Below, piece after piece: positions 1 to 5,281 of a stretch of DNA of 5,281 bases (position 1 is its first letter; each line of letters begins with the position of its first letter). The position numbers were made by a program, and so were the translations under genes. The notes below the pieces were generated by a model. The model worked only from the letters and a program-made list of their open reading frames with translations, had not been told where the DNA came from and ran no database searches. This DNA comes from an uncultured Actinomycetes bacterium (GTDB lineage: Bacteria; Actinomycetota; Acidimicrobiia; Acidimicrobiales; Microtrichaceae): contig CAJANQ010000337.1 in NCBI GenBank assembly GCA_903941145.1, forward strand, positions 1 through 5,281. Reading direction: 5' to 3'.

Positions 1-392
1 AACCCCTCGCAGAGCGGCTTGAGGTACTGCTCCTTCTGCTCGTCGGTACCCCAGTGCTCGAGCGTGTGCATGTTGCCCTCGTCGGGGGCCTGACAGTTCA
101 GCACCCACGGCCCGTAGTAGGTGCGGGCGGACTCGGCCTGCACCATTGCCAGTTCGACGTGGCCCAGCCCCATGCCGCCCCACTCGGTCGGCATGTGCGG
201 GAGCCACAGCCCGGCCTCCTTGGCCTGCTTGCGCATGCCGAGCAGCGTGCCGATGTACGCGTCGCGGTCGGTGGTCTCCAAACGCTCGTCATGGATGTGC
301 GCCTCGCCCGGCTGCACGACGTCGTCGATGAACTCGCGGACCCGGACACGGATGTCCTCGAGCTCTGGGGTGAGGGTGAAATCGATCGCCAT
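1..392 (-). CDS. Acyl-CoA dehydrogenase, N-terminal part (runs off left edge)
   Basis: Reading the minus strand from an ATG at 392-390 gives 130 residues that stay open to the window edge, so the C-terminal two thirds or more is missing. The visible part matches the all-helical N-terminal domain of FAD-dependent acyl-CoA dehydrogenases, which oxidise acyl-CoA thioesters at the alpha-beta bond and pass electrons to ETF. Seen: MAIDFTLTPELEDIRVRVREF at the start, typical of this domain; GLWLPHMPTEWGGMGLG at residues 61-77; then NCQAPDEGNM (99-108) and HWGTDEQKEQYL (113-124). The NCQAPDxGNM signature recalls the ACAD10/ACAD11-like and actinobacterial FadE subgroup; this is from family memory. The catalytic glutamate lies in the missing part, so substrate chain length cannot be judged. 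There is no good Shine-Dalgarno just upstream. The gene is divergent from menG across 55 bp, with no obvious metabolic link to menaquinone. Confidence 0.92.
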   Translation of the reverse strand, partial: MAIDFTLTPELEDIRVRVREFIDDVVQPGEAHIHDERLETTDRDAYIGTLLGMRKQAKEAGLWLPHMPTEWGGMGLGHVELAMVQAESARTYYGPWVLNCQAPDEGNMHTLEHWGTDEQKEQYLKPLCEG

Positions 393-398
393 GTGTGC

Positions 399-404
399 AG
401 TCTG
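399..404 (-). promoter_or_regulatory. Candidate -10 element for the acyl-CoA dehydrogenase gene
   Basis: On the minus strand the hexamer CAGACT is followed by exactly six bases and then the ATG at 392. It keeps the A at position 2 and T at position 6 of the actinobacterial TANNNT pattern but has C at position 1. With transcription starting at the A of ATG this would give a leaderless mRNA, which would explain the lack of a Shine-Dalgarno. No -35 match is seen, and a hexamer this loose can occur by chance. Confidence 0.25.
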
Positions 405-407
405 CCC

Positions 408-420
408 CGGCACGGTGCCG
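408..420. promoter_or_regulatory. 13-bp perfect dyad in the divergent intergenic region, candidate operator
   Basis: The sequence CGGCAC-G-GTGCCG is a perfect inverted repeat with 6-bp arms around one central base. It lies between the divergent acyl-CoA dehydrogenase and menG starts, 15 bases from the first and 27 from the second. It would overlap the -35 region of the proposed menG promoter and lie just upstream of the proposed -10 on the other strand, a good place for a repressor covering both promoters. Short GC palindromes are common in such GC-rich DNA, and no regulator gene is in view to pair with it. Confidence 0.3.
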
Positions 421-435
421 CCGGAGGGCACGTCG

Positions 436-441
436 TAGGCT
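436..441 (+). promoter_or_regulatory. Candidate -10 element for menG-menF (leaderless start)
   Basis: TAGGCT fits the actinobacterial TANNNT -10 pattern. It ends six bases before the ATG at 448, so the expected transcription start falls on or next to the A of the start codon. The only purine-rich Shine-Dalgarno-like string, GGAGGG at 423-428, is 19 bases from the ATG, too far to act, which agrees with a leaderless mRNA. No clear -35 hexamer is present. The TAG inside this hexamer is also an in-frame stop that prevents an upstream start for menG. Confidence 0.35.
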
Positions 442-447
442 GCGGCC

Positions 448-1176
448 ATGGACTCCCCCGCCACGGCCGACCGCGACCTCATCCCGCGACCAGGCGACCC
501 GCTCCCGTCGGGCGAGGACAAGACCCGCTCGGTCAGGGCGATGTTCGACGTCATCGCCGACCGGTACGACACCGTGAACCGGGTCATGACGTTCCGCATG
601 GACGTGGGCTGGCGCAAGCGAACCGTGGCCACGCTTGGCCTGGTCCCCGGGTCGGTCGTCGTCGACCTGGCGTGCGGGACCGGCGATCTGGCCCGTGAGC
701 TGGCCGGTCGCGGCCTGACCGCCGTCGGCGCCGACCTGTCCTACGGGATGCTCGCCGCCGCCCCCGTGCCGTTCCCCCGGGTACAGACCGACGGCTCGGC
801 GATGCCGTTCCCCGACGCCTCGGTGGACGGCCTCACGTGCGGCTTCGCGCTGCGGAACTTCACCGACCTGGCGGCCACGCTGGTCGAGACGGCCCGCATC
901 GTGCGGCCCGGCGGGCGCATCGCCCTGCTCGAGGTGGCCGAGCCGCCCAACCCGGTCATGCGGTTCGGCCACGGCATCTACTTCGGGAAGGTCGTGCCCA
1001 AGATCGGGGCCCTCCTGTCCGACGGCGACGCCTACCGGTACCTGCCCCGGTCGGTCGAGTACCTGCCCTCCCCCGACGAGCTCGTGCAGATGGTCACCGA
1101 CGCCGGCTTCCGCGACACCAAGCGGACGCTCCTCTCGGGCGGCATCTCCCAGCTCATCACCGCCACCCGGGTCTGA
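448..1176 (+). CDS. menG: Demethylmenaquinone methyltransferase (MenG/UbiE family)
   Basis: A 242-residue class I SAM-dependent methyltransferase, close to the family's usual 230-250. It C-methylates demethylmenaquinone in the last step of menaquinone synthesis, at the inner face of the membrane. Seen: the first UbiE signature region YDTVNRVMTFRMDVGW (40-55); SAM motif I VVVDLACGTGD (70-80); the acidic loop GADLSYGML (94-102), whose D96 should contact the ribose; DGSAMPFPD (115-123); FALRNF (133-138); the second UbiE signature RIVRPGGRIALLEVAEP (150-166); and DAYRYLPRSVEYLPSPDEL (194-212), typical of the C-terminal part. The first 30 residues are a variable, charged extension. ATG 448 is the first usable start because an in-frame TAG lies at 436-438. 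The UbiE name also covers ubiquinone methylation, but the neighbouring menF and menD and the likely actinobacterial host point to menaquinone. It heads an operon with menF. Confidence 0.93.
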   Translation: MDSPATADRDLIPRPGDPLPSGEDKTRSVRAMFDVIADRYDTVNRVMTFRMDVGWRKRTVATLGLVPGSVVVDLACGTGDLARELAGRGLTAVGADLSYGMLAAAPVPFPRVQTDGSAMPFPDASVDGLTCGFALRNFTDLAATLVETARIVRPGGRIALLEVAEPPNPVMRFGHGIYFGKVVPKIGALLSDGDAYRYLPRSVEYLPSPDELVQMVTDAGFRDTKRTLLSGGISQLITATRV

Positions 1177-1180
1177 CGCC

Positions 1181-2368
1181 GTGCGGGCCACCACCGCCTC
1201 GGAACGGGTCGACCCGCCCGCCGCGCCCGACGTCGCCGTCGGTACGCCGGACCTCTCGCTGTGGGGCACCGGGGAGGCGCTCCGCATCGAGCTGCCGGCC
1301 CCCTGGCCCGACCACGTCGGCAGGGTTGCCGAGGCGCTAGGAGCGTTCGGCCAGTCCGCGGGTGACGGCACCGAGGGGCTCCCGGTCCGCGGACCCGTGG
1401 CGTTCGGCGCGCTGCCCTTTGACCGGGAGGCCTCGGCGTCGTTCGTGGTCCCGGCCCGGCTGGTCGGCCGCACCGCCCGCGGCGACTCGTGGACCACGGT
1501 GGTCGACGGCGCCGATGCAGGTCCGGCACGGACCGCAGCCGACCTTCCGGCCGACGTCGGGGTGCGCGCCGTGCAGGATCCCGAGGACTGGTGCGACGCC
1601 GTCGCCGCGGCCACCAAGGCCATCGCCGAGGGCGACTTCACCAAGGTCGTGCTGGCCCGCGAGCTCGTCGTCGAGGCAGGCACGGCGTTCGACCCGGCGG
1701 CCGTGCTGGCCCGGTTCGCACAGGCCCTCCCGCACGCGCTCACCTACCTGGTCGACGGGTTCGTGGGCGCCAGCCCCGAACTGCTGGTGTCACGGCTCGG
1801 CGAGACCGTGCGGGCCCAGCCGATGGCCGGCACGACCCCTCGGACCGGCGACCCAGAGGTCGACCACCGGGCCGCCGCCGAGCTGCTGGCGTCGGCCAAG
1901 AACCGGGCCGAGCACCAGATCACGATCGACATGGTCCATGACGCGCTCCTGACCTGGTGCTCCTACCTGGACGCCGAGCCGACGCCGTCGGTCGTACCGG
2001 CCGGACCGGTGCAGCACCTGGCGACGCTGGTCGAGGGCCGGCTGTCGCGGCCGCTGCCGTCCGTGCTCGAGATGGTCGCCGCGCTGCATCCCACACCGGC
2101 GGTCGGAGGTTGGCCGGTCGGACCGGCGCTCGCGGCGCAGGCCCGGCTCGAGCACCTGGACCGGGGCCGCTACGCCGGGCCGGTGGGCTGGGTCGACGCC
2201 GAGGGCAACGGGATCTTCGCGGTGGGCATCCGCGGCGCAGAGCTCGACGGGACCAGGGCGCGTGTGTTCGCCGGCGTGGGCGTGGTGGCCGACTCGGACC
2301 CTGCTGCGGAGCTGGCCGAGACCCAGGCCAAGTTCAAGGCCGCGCTGAGTGCCCTCGTGCGGCCGTAG
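1181..2368 (+). CDS. menF: Isochorismate synthase (MenF), chorismate-utilising enzyme
   Basis: A 395-residue chorismate-binding (MST fold) enzyme that makes isochorismate from chorismate with Mg2+, the committed step of menaquinone synthesis. The conserved C-terminal half holds FTKVVLARE (153-161), with K155 the expected general base (E. coli EntC K147, MenF K190), and GASPELL (196-202), with E200 the expected general acid (EntC E197, MenF E240). Also seen are MAGTTPRTG (215-223), LASAKNRAEH (236-245), LHPTPAVGG (302-310), RVFAGVGVV (361-369) and ETQAKF (380-385), the last with the expected metal-binding glutamate. HPTPA separates isochorismate synthases from anthranilate synthases. EntC/DhbC-type siderophore enzymes share these motifs, so the MenF call also rests on adjacent menG and nearby menD. 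The GTG start lies four bases after the menG TGA with no Shine-Dalgarno, suggesting translational coupling; no other convincing start is seen. The last three codons and the TAG stop lie inside the first unit of a 28-bp repeat array. Confidence 0.93.
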   Translation: MRATTASERVDPPAAPDVAVGTPDLSLWGTGEALRIELPAPWPDHVGRVAEALGAFGQSAGDGTEGLPVRGPVAFGALPFDREASASFVVPARLVGRTARGDSWTTVVDGADAGPARTAADLPADVGVRAVQDPEDWCDAVAAATKAIAEGDFTKVVLARELVVEAGTAFDPAAVLARFAQALPHALTYLVDGFVGASPELLVSRLGETVRAQPMAGTTPRTGDPEVDHRAAAELLASAKNRAEHQITIDMVHDALLTWCSYLDAEPTPSVVPAGPVQHLATLVEGRLSRPLPSVLEMVAALHPTPAVGGWPVGPALAAQARLEHLDRGRYAGPVGWVDAEGNGIFAVGIRGAELDGTRARVFAGVGVVADSDPAAELAETQAKFKAALSALVRP

Positions 2369-2453
2369 GCGCAGCAACAGGAACGTGCGGCCGTAGGCGC
2401 AGCAACAGGAACGTGCGGCCGTAGGCGCAGCAACAGGAACGTGCGGCCGTAGG
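2356..2453. repeat. Perfect tandem array of a 28-bp unit, 3.5 copies, at the menF 3' end
   Basis: The unit consists of CGTGCGGCCGTAGG followed directly by CGCAGCAACAGGAA. Full identical copies lie at 2356-2383, 2384-2411 and 2412-2439. A half copy, the first 14 bases only, lies at 2440-2453. There are no spacers and no mismatches. The first half of copy 1 is the coding end of menF (Val-Arg-Pro-stop), so each later copy carries a duplicate of that coding end, including a TAG at 2394, 2422 and 2450. The array covers 85 of the 93 bases between the convergent menF and hydrolase stops. Perfect identity implies recent expansion or active homogenisation. It may act at the ends of both transcripts, but no function is demonstrated. 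Confidence 0.97.
2358..2451 (+). terminator. Repeat-encoded hairpins after menF, possible transcript end signal
   Basis: Each repeat copy contains TGCGGCCGTA, which in RNA can pair with another copy of itself in ten positions: eight Watson-Crick and two G-U pairs. Copies 1 and 2 (2358-2367 with 2386-2395) and copies 3 and 4 (2414-2423 with 2442-2451) can form two hairpins with 18-base loops. In a transcript from the other strand the two G-U positions become A-C mismatches, leaving a 6-bp CGGCCG core, so structure is favoured on the menF side. There is no U tract, so this is not a classical intrinsic terminator. The location between convergent genes is the main support. Confidence 0.25.
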
Positions 2454-2461
2454 GAACTTCG

Positions 2462-3496
2462 TCAGTCGGTGCTGCTGGAGGTGGGCGCCTCGGTGCGCAG
2501 CGCCCACACCTGCCGAAGTCGCCCGAGCACGTCGGCCACCTGGTTGAACCCTGCAAAGTGGCCGGCACCCTGTCGGACCCTGAGCTCGCCGTGGGGCAGC
2601 CGTGCCGCCTGGTGGTGGCCGTGGCTCGGCGGGACGATGTGGTCGGCGAGCCCCTGCCAGCAGATGACGGGCACGGTGACCTCGTCCAGGTTGAAGCCCC
2701 AGTGACGGGCGAACAGCGCGAGGTCGTGCGCTGCGGCCCGGAGCTCGCCGGCCTCGACCAGGTCACGGATGAACATGGCGCGGAACTCGGGCTCACGGAG
2801 CGTGTCGCGGTCGGCCAGGCCGAGGACCGACGCGTAGGCGCCGTAGGCAAGGTCGGCGAACGGGGTGGCGACCTTCAGGATCCCGTTGACGAGCGAGCCG
2901 AGCGGGGAGCGCAGCACCTCGAGGGGCGGGGCCATGAGCCGCAGCACCCGGGTGTAGGAGAGCACGGCGTCGGGGCCGCGGACTGGTCCGAGCCCGCCCA
3001 GGAGCGTCACGCAGACCACCCGCTCCGGCAGCGCGTGCGCCACACCGAGCGCGTACGGGCCGCCGCCGGAGAGTCCGACCACGGCGAACCGGTCCAGGCC
3101 CAGCTCGTCGGCCACGACCTCGACGTCGGCGGAGAAGTCCAGCACCCGGTGGTACTTGTGGTCGGTCGACCGGCCGGTGCCGGGCCGCTCGACGGTGATG
3201 ACGCGGAACCCGTTGGCCAGTGCGACCTCGTCGACCGCCGGCGGGATCTGCGTACGGGCGCCGGGGGTGCCGTGGAACCACAGCACCGGGTCGCCGTCGG
3301 GGTGGCCGAACTCGGCCCAGCCCAGGTGGCGGTCGGTGGCGACGGTGATGGTGCCGGTGGCTCGAGGCTCGGGGGGTCGGACGGCGCCGTCGTCGGTCAG
3401 GGCCGTGGGCTCGCCGAACCCGGGGTGCTCAACGGGCTCGCCGAACTCGTCGTTGCTGCCTGCCGGATGGGCGTCGTTGGGTCCGCCGGACGTCAT
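2462..3496 (-). CDS. Alpha/beta-fold hydrolase, substrate unknown
   Basis: A 344-residue protein with the features of the alpha/beta hydrolase fold. Seen: LWFHGTPGAR (72-81), forming the oxyanion region; VERPGTGRS (102-110); the nucleophile elbow VGLSGGGPYAL (140-150) with S143; GLADHIVP (282-289) with the likely acid D285; and QGAGHF (309-314) with the likely base H313. Residues from about 165 to 260 form the variable helical cap. Residues 1-46 are a low-complexity, acidic, Pro/Gly-rich tail in which FGEP occurs twice (18-21 and 27-30). The core begins near residue 47. There is no signal peptide or membrane segment, so it is probably cytosolic. ATG 3496 is used because no other plausible start precedes the core; the upstream GGTGGA is close and weak as a Shine-Dalgarno. 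It lies 59 bases downstream of menD on the same strand and is probably cotranscribed. That invites a MenH (SHCHC synthase) assignment, but the elbow is not MenH-like. Esterase, epoxide hydrolase and C-C hydrolase roles all remain open. Confidence 0.88.
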   Translation of the reverse strand: MTSGGPNDAHPAGSNDEFGEPVEHPGFGEPTALTDDGAVRPPEPRATGTITVATDRHLGWAEFGHPDGDPVLWFHGTPGARTQIPPAVDEVALANGFRVITVERPGTGRSTDHKYHRVLDFSADVEVVADELGLDRFAVVGLSGGGPYALGVAHALPERVVCVTLLGGLGPVRGPDAVLSYTRVLRLMAPPLEVLRSPLGSLVNGILKVATPFADLAYGAYASVLGLADRDTLREPEFRAMFIRDLVEAGELRAAAHDLALFARHWGFNLDEVTVPVICWQGLADHIVPPSHGHHQAARLPHGELRVRQGAGHFAGFNQVADVLGRLRQVWALRTEAPTSSSTD

Positions 3497-3555
3497 GGGT
3501 CCACCGTACCGGCCCGCGGGCTTCTTGTCCCTCGTCTCCCACCGTCGCGCTCCGG

Positions 3556-5281
3556 TCAGCCGGGGGTGCCGAGGGCGGCGGCCACGGCCGCGTTGATGGC
3601 GTCGTGCGCCGCCACGTTGTGGTCACGGTCGCCCGTGCCCACGACGACCACCCGGGGCCGGCCGGCATGGGCGACCACGGCGGCCCGCAGTCCTTCTCGC
3701 GTGCCGACCCGCTGGGCGGGAAGGCCGTGGACACGGGCCAGCTCGACCAGGTCGACGTCGTGCGGGGTGCCGAACAGCTGCTCGAACCGGTCGGCGTCCA
3801 GCGACGACCTCTGCGGGAGGAACGAGAAGATCCCGCCGCCGCCGTTGTCGACCACGACGATGCACAGGTCGACGTCGCGGCCGGCCAGACCCAGGAGCGC
3901 GTTGGTGTCGTGCAGGAACGCGATGTCGCCGACCAGGAGCGCCGTCGGCACTCCGGTGAGGGCCACGCCGACCGCGGTCGACGTCACCCCGTCGATGCCG
4001 TTGGCGCCGCGGTTGGAGTACACGTCCAGGTCGTTGCGGGGCGCGGCGAACCACTCGAGGTCACGCACGGGCATGGACGACGACACGACGAGCGCCCCCG
4101 GGGCCACCCGCTCGGCGGCGGCGACGACGGAGCCGGGCTCGGTGAGCGAGAACTGGTGGTCGAACACCTCCGCGATGGCGAACGCTGCGTCGGCCTCGGC
4201 CGAGCGCCAGCGGGTGGACCAGCCGTCGGGGGCCGGCGCCGGGCCCGCGGCGGCGAGGCGGCCGCACACCTCCGCGACGTCGGCGGTGAGCGAGCGGGCC
4301 AGCTGGTGGTCGGGGTCGGGCACCAGACCGAACCGGTCCAGACCGACCTGCAGCGCGCCCGAGGTCGCCAACCACTGGGCCGTCACCTTGGAGGCGACCA
4401 GCCCGCCGACCCGCAGCACGAACTCGGGCCGCAGCGCCTCGGCCCACCCGGGATGGCGGAGGACCGGGTCGAAGTGGGCCACGACGTTGCGGTGCGAGGT
4501 CCGACAGCCCGAGGTGGGCTCGGCCAGCACCGGCCAGCCGAGCTGCTCCGCCAGGGCGAGGAGCGCGTCGCGGTCCTGGGCACGGGTCCCGGCGCGGGCA
4601 CCGGCGACGACGACGCCGCGGCGGCCCGACACCGCGTCGATCAGACGGCCCAGCTCCTCGTCGGGCAGGTTCCAGCCCGGTCCCACCGTCCGCACGGCGG
4701 CCGGGTCCGCCGACCGCGGCGAGGGCGGCGGCAGGTCGGCGGGGGTGCCGACGAGCGGCTCGCGGAACGCCAGGTTCAGGTGGACCGGGCCGGGAGGGGC
4801 CCCACCGGTGCGGGCCCAGGCGTCGACCGCCAGGTCGCGCCACCACGCGGCGCCACCGGGCTCGGGCGCACCGGGCTCGCAGTACCAACGGACCGCCGAC
4901 CCGTAGAGCTCGCGCTGGTCGATGGTCTGCGGCGCACCAACACCTTGCAGCTCCGGCGGGCGGTCGGCGGTGACGACCAGCATCGGGACGCCGGCCTGGT
5001 GGGCCTCGACCACCGCGGGGTGCAGCTCCACCGCCGCGGTGCCGCTGGTGCACAGGACCAGCGCCGGGTCCCCGGTGCGCAGGCCGATGCCCAGCGCCAT
5101 GAACGCGGCCGACCGCTCGTCGTGGTGGACGTGGACCTCGAGCCGGTCGTCGGCGGCCAGGGCGAGGGCCATGGGGGTCGACCGGGACCCGGGCGCCACC
5201 ACTGCGTGACGCAGGCCCAGGTGCACCCACTCGTCGACGAGCGTGGCGCAGTACGTCGCGGCCAGGACGCCGTTCGGGACG
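3556..5281 (-). CDS. menD: SEPHCHC synthase (MenD), 5' end just outside the window
   Basis: This thiamine diphosphate enzyme condenses isochorismate with the succinic semialdehyde unit from 2-oxoglutarate, releasing CO2, the step after MenF. The minus-strand frame stays open to the right edge, giving 574 residues, compared with 556 in E. coli. Counting from the first whole codon (5280-5278): APGSRSTP (29-36), with S32 and R33; HHDERSAAF (52-60), with E55 the ThDP-activating glutamate as in E. coli E55; CTSGTA (77-82); TADRPPEL (104-111); SSSMPVRDLEWFA (400-412) and SNRGANGIDG (422-431), whose R406 and R424 match E. coli R395 and R413; the ThDP/Mg motif from VGD (450-452) to DN (478-479); and IFSFLP (484-489). 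Residue 1 aligns with E. coli residue 1, so probably only one or a few residues are missing. A GTG at 5226 is an internal codon, not the start. The domain order PYR, central, PP is complete and no active-site residue is lost. Confidence 0.96.
   Translation of the reverse strand, partial: VPNGVLAATYCATLVDEWVHLGLRHAVVAPGSRSTPMALALAADDRLEVHVHHDERSAAFMALGIGLRTGDPALVLCTSGTAAVELHPAVVEAHQAGVPMLVVTADRPPELQGVGAPQTIDQRELYGSAVRWYCEPGAPEPGGAAWWRDLAVDAWARTGGAPPGPVHLNLAFREPLVGTPADLPPPSPRSADPAAVRTVGPGWNLPDEELGRLIDAVSGRRGVVVAGARAGTRAQDRDALLALAEQLGWPVLAEPTSGCRTSHRNVVAHFDPVLRHPGWAEALRPEFVLRVGGLVASKVTAQWLATSGALQVGLDRFGLVPDPDHQLARSLTADVAEVCGRLAAAGPAPAPDGWSTRWRSAEADAAFAIAEVFDHQFSLTEPGSVVAAAERVAPGALVVSSSMPVRDLEWFAAPRNDLDVYSNRGANGIDGVTSTAVGVALTGVPTALLVGDIAFLHDTNALLGLAGRDVDLCIVVVDNGGGGIFSFLPQRSSLDADRFEQLFGTPHDVDLVELARVHGLPAQRVGTREGLRAAVVAHAGRPRVVVVGTGDRDHNVAAHDAINAAVAAALGTPG

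Noticed and set aside
423..428. GGAGGG as the menG ribosome binding site
   Set aside because: It ends 19 bases before the ATG at 448, too far for normal Shine-Dalgarno action, and an in-frame stop at 436-438 blocks a closer upstream start.
289..1743. Long open frame on the minus strand, 484 codons
   Set aside because: It is antisense to menG and to the start of menF and overlaps the acyl-CoA dehydrogenase in another frame. The translation is Arg/Gly/Ala-rich without recognisable motifs.
1181..2368. menF considered as anthranilate or salicylate synthase
   Set aside because: It has the HPTPA motif of isochorismate synthases rather than the anthranilate synthase pattern. The neighbours are menaquinone genes, and no lyase-specific feature is visible.
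1790..2377. Minus-strand open frame running into the repeat array, 195 codons
   Set aside because: It is fully antisense to the conserved catalytic half of menF and has no domain signature.
2356..2453. Repeat array considered as a CRISPR array
   Set aside because: The 28-bp length is CRISPR-like, but the copies abut with no unique spacers, and the first copy is part of a coding sequence. It is a plain tandem repeat.
3512..3521. Palindrome GCCCGCGGGC upstream of the hydrolase
   Set aside because: It is a 10-bp palindrome with no loop in a short GC-rich gap inside a probable operon. It has too little information to call an operator or terminator.
2558..4906. Very long open frame on the plus strand, 782 codons
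   Set aside because: It lies antisense to the hydrolase and menD, both with full sets of family motifs. Its translation is low-complexity and matches no recognised domain. Long antisense frames are expected at this GC content.
5224..5226. GTG as the menD start
   Set aside because: The 18 codons upstream to the window edge align with the usual MenD N-terminus, ending in LVDEW just before the GTG. The real start is therefore outside the window.

Overview
The window is a very GC-rich stretch, dense with genes and with strong G/C preference at third codon positions. That fits a high-GC actinobacterium. An acidimicrobial lineage is possible, but the phylum is an inference and the order is a guess. 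The best-supported content is a menaquinone (vitamin K2) locus using the classical o-succinylbenzoate route.

Layout: (1) bases 1-392, minus strand: the first 130 residues of an acyl-CoA dehydrogenase that runs off the left edge. (2) Bases 393-447: a 55-bp divergent intergenic region with a perfect 13-bp dyad and, on each strand, a candidate -10 hexamer placed as expected for a leaderless mRNA. (3) Bases 448-1176, plus strand: menG/ubiE, demethylmenaquinone methyltransferase. (4) Bases 1181-2368, plus strand: menF, isochorismate synthase, four bases after menG and surely cotranscribed with it. (5) Bases 2356-2453: a perfect tandem array of a 28-bp unit, 3.5 copies. It starts inside the last codons of menF and fills nearly all of the gap between two convergent genes. 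(6) Bases 2462-3496, minus strand: an alpha/beta hydrolase with a complete Ser-Asp-His triad and a low-complexity acidic N-terminal tail. (7) Bases 3556-5281, minus strand: menD (SEPHCHC synthase), lacking only its first codon or codons at the right edge.

MenF converts chorismate to isochorismate, MenD condenses that with 2-oxoglutarate using thiamine diphosphate, and MenG performs the final C-methylation. The first, second and last steps are therefore here, in two convergent transcription units. menH (unless the hydrolase does this job), menC, menE, menB, menI-type thioesterase and menA are not seen. The hydrolase downstream of menD is in a suggestive place for the MenH step, but its nucleophile elbow does not look like MenH, so its substrate is left open.

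No RNA genes, insertion sequences, CRISPR array or phage genes are visible. The enzymes are ordinary. The unusual part is the 28-bp array at the menF 3' end, followed by the compact divergent promoter region. I found no convincing evidence of a new biological system.
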